From contig WLIH01000051.1 in the NCBI GenBank assembly GCA_009702305.1, positions 1 through 9,644 on the forward strand: 9,644 bases of DNA, in the 5' to 3' direction. The position numbers and the translations under genes are program-made. Of the stretch, positions 6,212-9,644 are shown in pieces; position 1 is the first letter of the stretch; every line of letters starts with the position of its first letter. The DNA is from Actinomycetota bacterium. Its GTDB lineage: Bacteria > Actinomycetota > Actinomycetes > Propionibacteriales > Nocardioidaceae. Below the pieces are notes generated by a model. That model worked only from the letters and a program-made list of their open reading frames with translations, did no database searches and was not told where the DNA came from.

Positions 6212-6651
6212 CAGGCACTCTTTCCGTTCTTGGGGGACGCCTTCTTCGCGGCCACCACGGGCGCGGGCTGGACGACCAGCGTGATGTGGCTGGTGCGCTT
6301 GTTGATGCGGGTCGCACGACCCTGCGCACGCGGACGCCACCGCTTCATCGTCGGGCCCTCGTCGACACGGGCGACGGAGACGACCAGGTCGCCGGCGTCG
6401 AGACCCTCAGTGGTCTCGGCGTTGGCGATGGCGCTCTCCAGCACCTTGTAGACCGTCTCGGAAGCGGCCTGGGGCGCGAACTGCAGCAGCGACAGGGCGT
6501 CGCCGACCGGCATGCCGCGGACCATGTCCACGACGCGCCGCGCCTTCATCGGGGTGATCCGCACGAAGCGGGCGGTCGCGAAGGAGCCCGGCTCGTCGCC
6601 GAGCAGCGACTCGCGACGCGCACTCGTGCGCTGGCGCTCGGTGGTGCTCAT
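6211..6651 (-). CDS. rplV: 50S ribosomal protein L22
   Basis: L22 lines the peptide exit tunnel with a long beta hairpin. The 146-residue product is longer than E. coli L22 (110). It has a 24-residue N-terminal leader ([21 protein letters not shown]...) before [22 protein letters not shown] (25-46), and an Ala/Lys-rich tail after VVQPAP. The [21 protein letters not shown] helix (59-79) and the tunnel hairpin [31 protein letters not shown] (93-123) are intact; macrolide-resistance changes in other bacteria fall in this hairpin. The ATG overlaps the rpsS stop by 4 bases (ATGA), with AAGGGA 8 bases upstream. A later start at the internal methionine would remove core sequence. Confidence 0.97.
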   Translation of the reverse strand: MSTTERQRTSARRESLLGDEPGSFATARFVRITPMKARRVVDMVRGMPVGDALSLLQFAPQAASETVYKVLESAIANAETTEGLDAGDLVVSVARVDEGPTMKRWRPRAQGRATRINKRTSHITLVVQPAPVVAAKKASPKNGKSA

Positions 6652-6929
6652 CGGCGGCGTCCCTTCCGGTCTTCCTTCACGTGCCCGCGGTAGGTGCGGG
6701 TCGGGGCGAACTCGCCCAGCTTGTGGCCGACCATCGCGTCGGTCACGAAGACCGGCACGTGCTTGCGGCCGTCGTGCACCGCGATCGTGTGGCCGATCAT
6801 CGTGGGGATGATCATCGAACGGCGCGACCAGGTCTTGATCACGTTGTGGGTGCCCTTGTCGTTCTCGGCGTCCACCTTCTTGAGAAGGTGGCCGTCGATG
6901 AAGGGGCCCTTCTTCAGGCTGCGAGGCAT
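6648..6929 (-). CDS. rpsS: 30S ribosomal protein S19
   Basis: S19 sits in the 30S head, pairs with S13 and contacts A-site tRNA and intersubunit bridges. The product is 93 residues, the normal length. It begins [19 protein letters not shown] and has the [24 protein letters not shown] block (31-54) and the signature [26 protein letters not shown] (58-83), with a basic end. The 15-base spacer after rplB carries an AGGGAAG purine run as its likely ribosome binding site. The stop overlaps rplV by 4 bases. Confidence 0.98.
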   Translation of the reverse strand: MPRSLKKGPFIDGHLLKKVDAENDKGTHNVIKTWSRRSMIIPTMIGHTIAVHDGRKHVPVFVTDAMVGHKLGEFAPTRTYRGHVKEDRKGRRR

Positions 6930-6944
6930 GTCTCTACTTCCCTA

Positions 6945-7784
<840 letters not shown>

Positions 7785-7808
7785 GATTTCAGTCCTCTAC
7801 TCGCCCGG

Positions 7809-8114
7809 TCAGGAGACCGGACCCCCGAAGATGTCGATGCGGTGGCCCTCAGCCAGGCTGACGATCGCGCGCTTGGTGTCCTTGCGCTTGCCCAGACCGT
7901 TCTTGGTCCGGCGCGTCTTGCCCACGCGGTTGATCGTGTTGACCGAGGTCACCTTGACGCCGAAGATCTTCTCGACCGCGATCTTGATCTCGGTCTTGTT
8001 GGCGTCGGGACGCACGATGAAGGTGTACTTGTTGGCGTCGAGGAGGCTGTAGCTCTTCTCGGACACGACCGGCGCGAGCAGGATGTCGCGGTGGTCCTTG
8101 TGCAGGGTGCTCAC
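7809..8114 (-). CDS. rplW: 50S ribosomal protein L23, GTG start
   Basis: L23 sits at the tunnel exit and is the main docking site for trigger factor and the signal recognition particle. The 101-residue product is normal. The N-terminal [46 protein letters not shown] segment (10-55) is diagnostic, followed by the extended loop [25 protein letters not shown] (61-85). It is the only complete gene in the window that starts with GTG; the start overlaps the rplD stop in a GTGA arrangement, with a strong AAGGAGG 7 bases upstream. No ATG exists at a plausible position. A 24-base spacer leads to rplB. Confidence 0.97.
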   Translation of the reverse strand: MSTLHKDHRDILLAPVVSEKSYSLLDANKYTFIVRPDANKTEIKIAVEKIFGVKVTSVNTINRVGKTRRTKNGLGKRKDTKRAIVSLAEGHRIDIFGGPVS

Positions 8115-8725
8115 TTGGTGGCCTCCTTCGAGGTCCCGCTGACGAGCGCGTCGTACGCGCCCTTGCTGAAGACCACGTCGTCGGCGGCCAGCACGTCGTA
8201 GGTGTTGAGCTGGTCGACGGCCACCAGGTGCACCTGCTGCGCGTTGCGCAGCGAGAGCCAGGTGACGGTGTCGGTGCGCTCGAGCACGACGAGGAACTTG
8301 ACCCGGTCGGAGAGACCGAGCAGCGCGCCGAGGGCGGCCTTCGTCGACGGCTTGTCACCGGAGACGAGCGAGTCGACGACGTGGATGCGGTCGTTGCGCG
8401 CCCGGTCGGAGAGGGCACCGCGCAGGGCGGCCGCCTTCATCTTCTTGGGGGTGCGCTGGTCGTAGTCACGCGGCTTGGGGCCGTGGACGACGCCACCACC
8501 GGCGAACTGCGGCGCACGGGTCGAGCCCTGACGGGCGCGGCCGGTGCCCTTCTGCTTGTAGGGCTTGCGGCCACCGCCGCGGACCTCGCCGCGACGCTTG
8601 GTGGACGCAGTGCCCTGACGAGCGGCAGCCTGCTGGGCGACGACGACCTGGTGGATCAACGGGATGTTGACGGCCACGTCGAAGATCTCGGCGGGGAAGT
8701 CGACCTTCACGGTCTTGGTAGCCAT
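8111..8725 (-). CDS. rplD: 50S ribosomal protein L4
   Basis: L4 is an early 23S rRNA binder whose extended loop reaches the exit tunnel constriction; in E. coli it also represses its own S10 operon at transcription and translation. The 204-residue product is a normal length. The N-terminal region is followed by the tunnel loop (44-84), with [25 protein letters not shown] at 54-78; macrolide-resistance changes elsewhere fall in this loop, which looks wild type here. The Rossmann-like C-terminal part contains [10 protein letters not shown] and KFLVVLER. The ATG follows the rplC stop by two bases; AGGAGG lies 7 bases upstream inside the rplC Gln-Glu-Ala codons. The operon leader where L4 would act is outside the window. 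Confidence 0.98.
   Translation of the reverse strand: MATKTVKVDFPAEIFDVAVNIPLIHQVVVAQQAAARQGTASTKRRGEVRGGGRKPYKQKGTGRARQGSTRAPQFAGGGVVHGPKPRDYDQRTPKKMKAAALRGALSDRARNDRIHVVDSLVSGDKPSTKAALGALLGLSDRVKFLVVLERTDTVTWLSLRNAQQVHLVAVDQLNTYDVLAADDVVFSKGAYDALVSGTSKEATK
8122..8128 (-). promoter_or_regulatory. Ribosome binding site of rplW inside rplD
   Basis: AAGGAGG on the minus strand is 7 bases before the GTG start of rplW and lies in the Lys-Glu-Ala codons near the end of rplD. This strong site may offset the weaker GTG start and supports the 4-base GTGA overlap as the true start. Confidence 0.8.
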
Positions 8726-8727
8726 GC

Positions 8728-9384
8728 TCAGGCCTCCTGGCTCTTGGCAGCCGTGCGAAGGACCACGAGACCACCCTTGGGGCCGGGGACGGCGCCCTTG
8801 ATGAGGATCAGGCCCTTCTCGACGTCGACGGCGTGCACGGTGACGTTCTGGGTGGTGACGGTGTCGCTACCCATCCGGCCGGCCATGCGGACGCCCTTGA
8901 AGACACGACCGGGGGTGGCGCAGGCGCCGATCGAGCCCGGCTTGCGGTGGTTGCGGTGCGCGCCGTGCGAGGCGGAGACACCGTGGAAGCCGTGACGCTT
9001 CATGACACCGGCGAATCCCTTGCCCTTGCTGGTGCCCGTCACGTCGATCTCCTCGCCTGCGGCGAAGGTGTCGACGGCGAGCTCCTGGCCGACGGAGTAC
9101 TCACCGGCGGCGCTGGTGCGGATCTCGACGACGTGGCGGCGCGGGGTGGTGCCGGCCTTGGCGAAGTGACCGGCCTCCGGCTTGTTGACCTTGCGGGCCT
9201 CGATCTCGCCGAACCCGACCTGGATGGCGTTGTAGCCATCGGTCTCGGGCGTGCGGACCTGGGTCACCACGTTGGTGCTGGCGGCGATCACGGTGACGGG
9301 GACGACGCGGTTGTTCTCGTCCCAGAGCTGGGTCATGCCGAGCTTGGTGCCCAGCAGTCCCTTGGCGTTGCGTTCGAAAGTCAT
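8728..9384 (-). CDS. rplC: 50S ribosomal protein L3
   Basis: L3 starts 50S assembly and sends a loop toward the peptidyl transferase centre. The 218-residue product fits the family. It opens with a short extension (MTFERNAKG) before [14 protein letters not shown]. It has [11 protein letters not shown] (68-78), the [20 protein letters not shown] signature (114-133), the central loop [27 protein letters not shown] (146-172) and [14 protein letters not shown] near the end. In E. coli the loop carries a methylated glutamine (GSIGQNQTPG); here the aligned residue is alanine. The 11-base spacer after rpsJ has a TGAGGAA sequence overlapping the rpsJ stop as the likely SD. Its final codons form the SD of rplD. 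Confidence 0.98.
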   Translation of the reverse strand: MTFERNAKGLLGTKLGMTQLWDENNRVVPVTVIAASTNVVTQVRTPETDGYNAIQVGFGEIEARKVNKPEAGHFAKAGTTPRRHVVEIRTSAAGEYSVGQELAVDTFAAGEEIDVTGTSKGKGFAGVMKRHGFHGVSASHGAHRNHRKPGSIGACATPGRVFKGVRMAGRMGSDTVTTQNVTVHAVDVEKGLILIKGAVPGPKGGLVVLRTAAKSQEA

Positions 9385-9395
9385 GGCGCTGTTCC

Positions 9396-9644
9396 TCAGA
9401 GCTTGATCTCGATGTCCACGCCGGCAGGAAGGTCGAGACGCATGAGCGAGTCGACGGTCTTCGGCGTGGGGTCGATGATGTCGATGAGGCGCTTGTGGGT
9501 GCGCATCTCGAAGTGCTCGCGAGAGTCCTTGTACTTGTGGGGCGAGCGGATCACGCAGTACACGTTCTTCTCGGTCGGCAGCGGCACGGGGCCGGCGACC
9601 TTGGCACCCGTGCGGGTGACGGTGTCCACGATCTTGCGCGCCGA
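9396..9644 (-). CDS. rpsJ: 30S ribosomal protein S10 (5' end cut by window edge)
   Basis: S10 is a 30S head protein and, as NusE, joins NusB and NusG in antitermination and transcription-translation coupling. The last 82 residues are visible; family members are about 102 residues, so roughly 20 N-terminal residues, including the start, lie beyond the window. The visible part reads [26 protein letters not shown] and carries the S10 signature region (VAGPVPLPT), then the long loop [23 protein letters not shown], and ends [19 protein letters not shown], typical of bacteria. The frame stays open to the last base. An in-frame GTG at 9629 is an internal valine, not the start. It is normally the first gene of the S10 operon. 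Confidence 0.97.
   Translation of the reverse strand, partial: SARKIVDTVTRTGAKVAGPVPLPTEKNVYCVIRSPHKYKDSREHFEMRTHKRLIDIIDPTPKTVDSLMRLDLPAGVDIEIKL

Noticed and set aside
4937..6451. Long plus-strand open frame (504 codons) opposite rplP and rpsC
   Set aside because: The translation is a repetitive Ala/Gly/Leu/Val/Asp-rich sequence with no recognisable domain, lying antisense to well-supported genes. High GC removes stop codons from this frame.

Overview
The window holds 21 genes, all on the minus strand: most of a bacterial S10-spc ribosomal protein cluster. Transcription runs from high to low coordinates, in the order rpsJ (cut at the window edge), rplC, rplD, rplW, rplB, rpsS, rplV, rpsC, rplP, rpmC, rpsQ, then rplN, rplX, rplE, rpsN (zinc type), rpsH, rplF, rplR, rpsE, rpmD, rplO. 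The order is the classical bacterial one, with no insertion, loss, mobile element, tRNA or accessory gene.

The host is very probably a high-GC actinobacterium. The coding sequence is strongly GC-rich with G/C third positions, S14 is the short zinc-binding form, S3 has a long Ala/Pro/Arg/Glu-rich C-terminal tail, and L22 and S5 have extended N-termini. The protein sequences resemble those of Nocardioidaceae (Nocardioides and relatives) as I remember them. That family-level assignment is an inference, not a search result.

Layout. Positions 9644-4429 hold the S10 part (S10, L3, L4, L23, L2, S19, L22, S3, L16, L29, S17). Positions 4428-4306 are a 123-base non-coding gap with two perfect inverted repeats and a flanking 8-base direct repeat; it lies exactly at the classical S10/spc operon boundary. 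Positions 4305-55 hold the spc part (L14, L24, L5, S14, S8, L6, L18, S5, L30, L15). The other gaps above 20 bases are 77 bases (S14-S8, with a further hairpin), 40 (L18-S5), 29 (S8-L6) and 24 (L23-L2). The final 54 bases lie past rplO, where secY usually follows; no coding sequence is seen there.

The genes are packed for translational coupling. Thirteen of the 20 junctions overlap by 1 or 4 bases or are separated by 1-3 bases, so the Shine-Dalgarno (SD) site of the downstream gene lies inside the last codons of the upstream gene. All products are structural parts of the 30S or 50S subunit. S10 also acts as transcription factor NusE in other bacteria, and L4 and S8 are known autoregulators of these operons in E. 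coli.

I found no previously undescribed system. The observations worth a second look are small: the boundary gap with its hairpins, UNCG-type tetraloops in two intergenic hairpins, C-terminal codons that double as ribosome binding sites, and lineage-specific protein tails.
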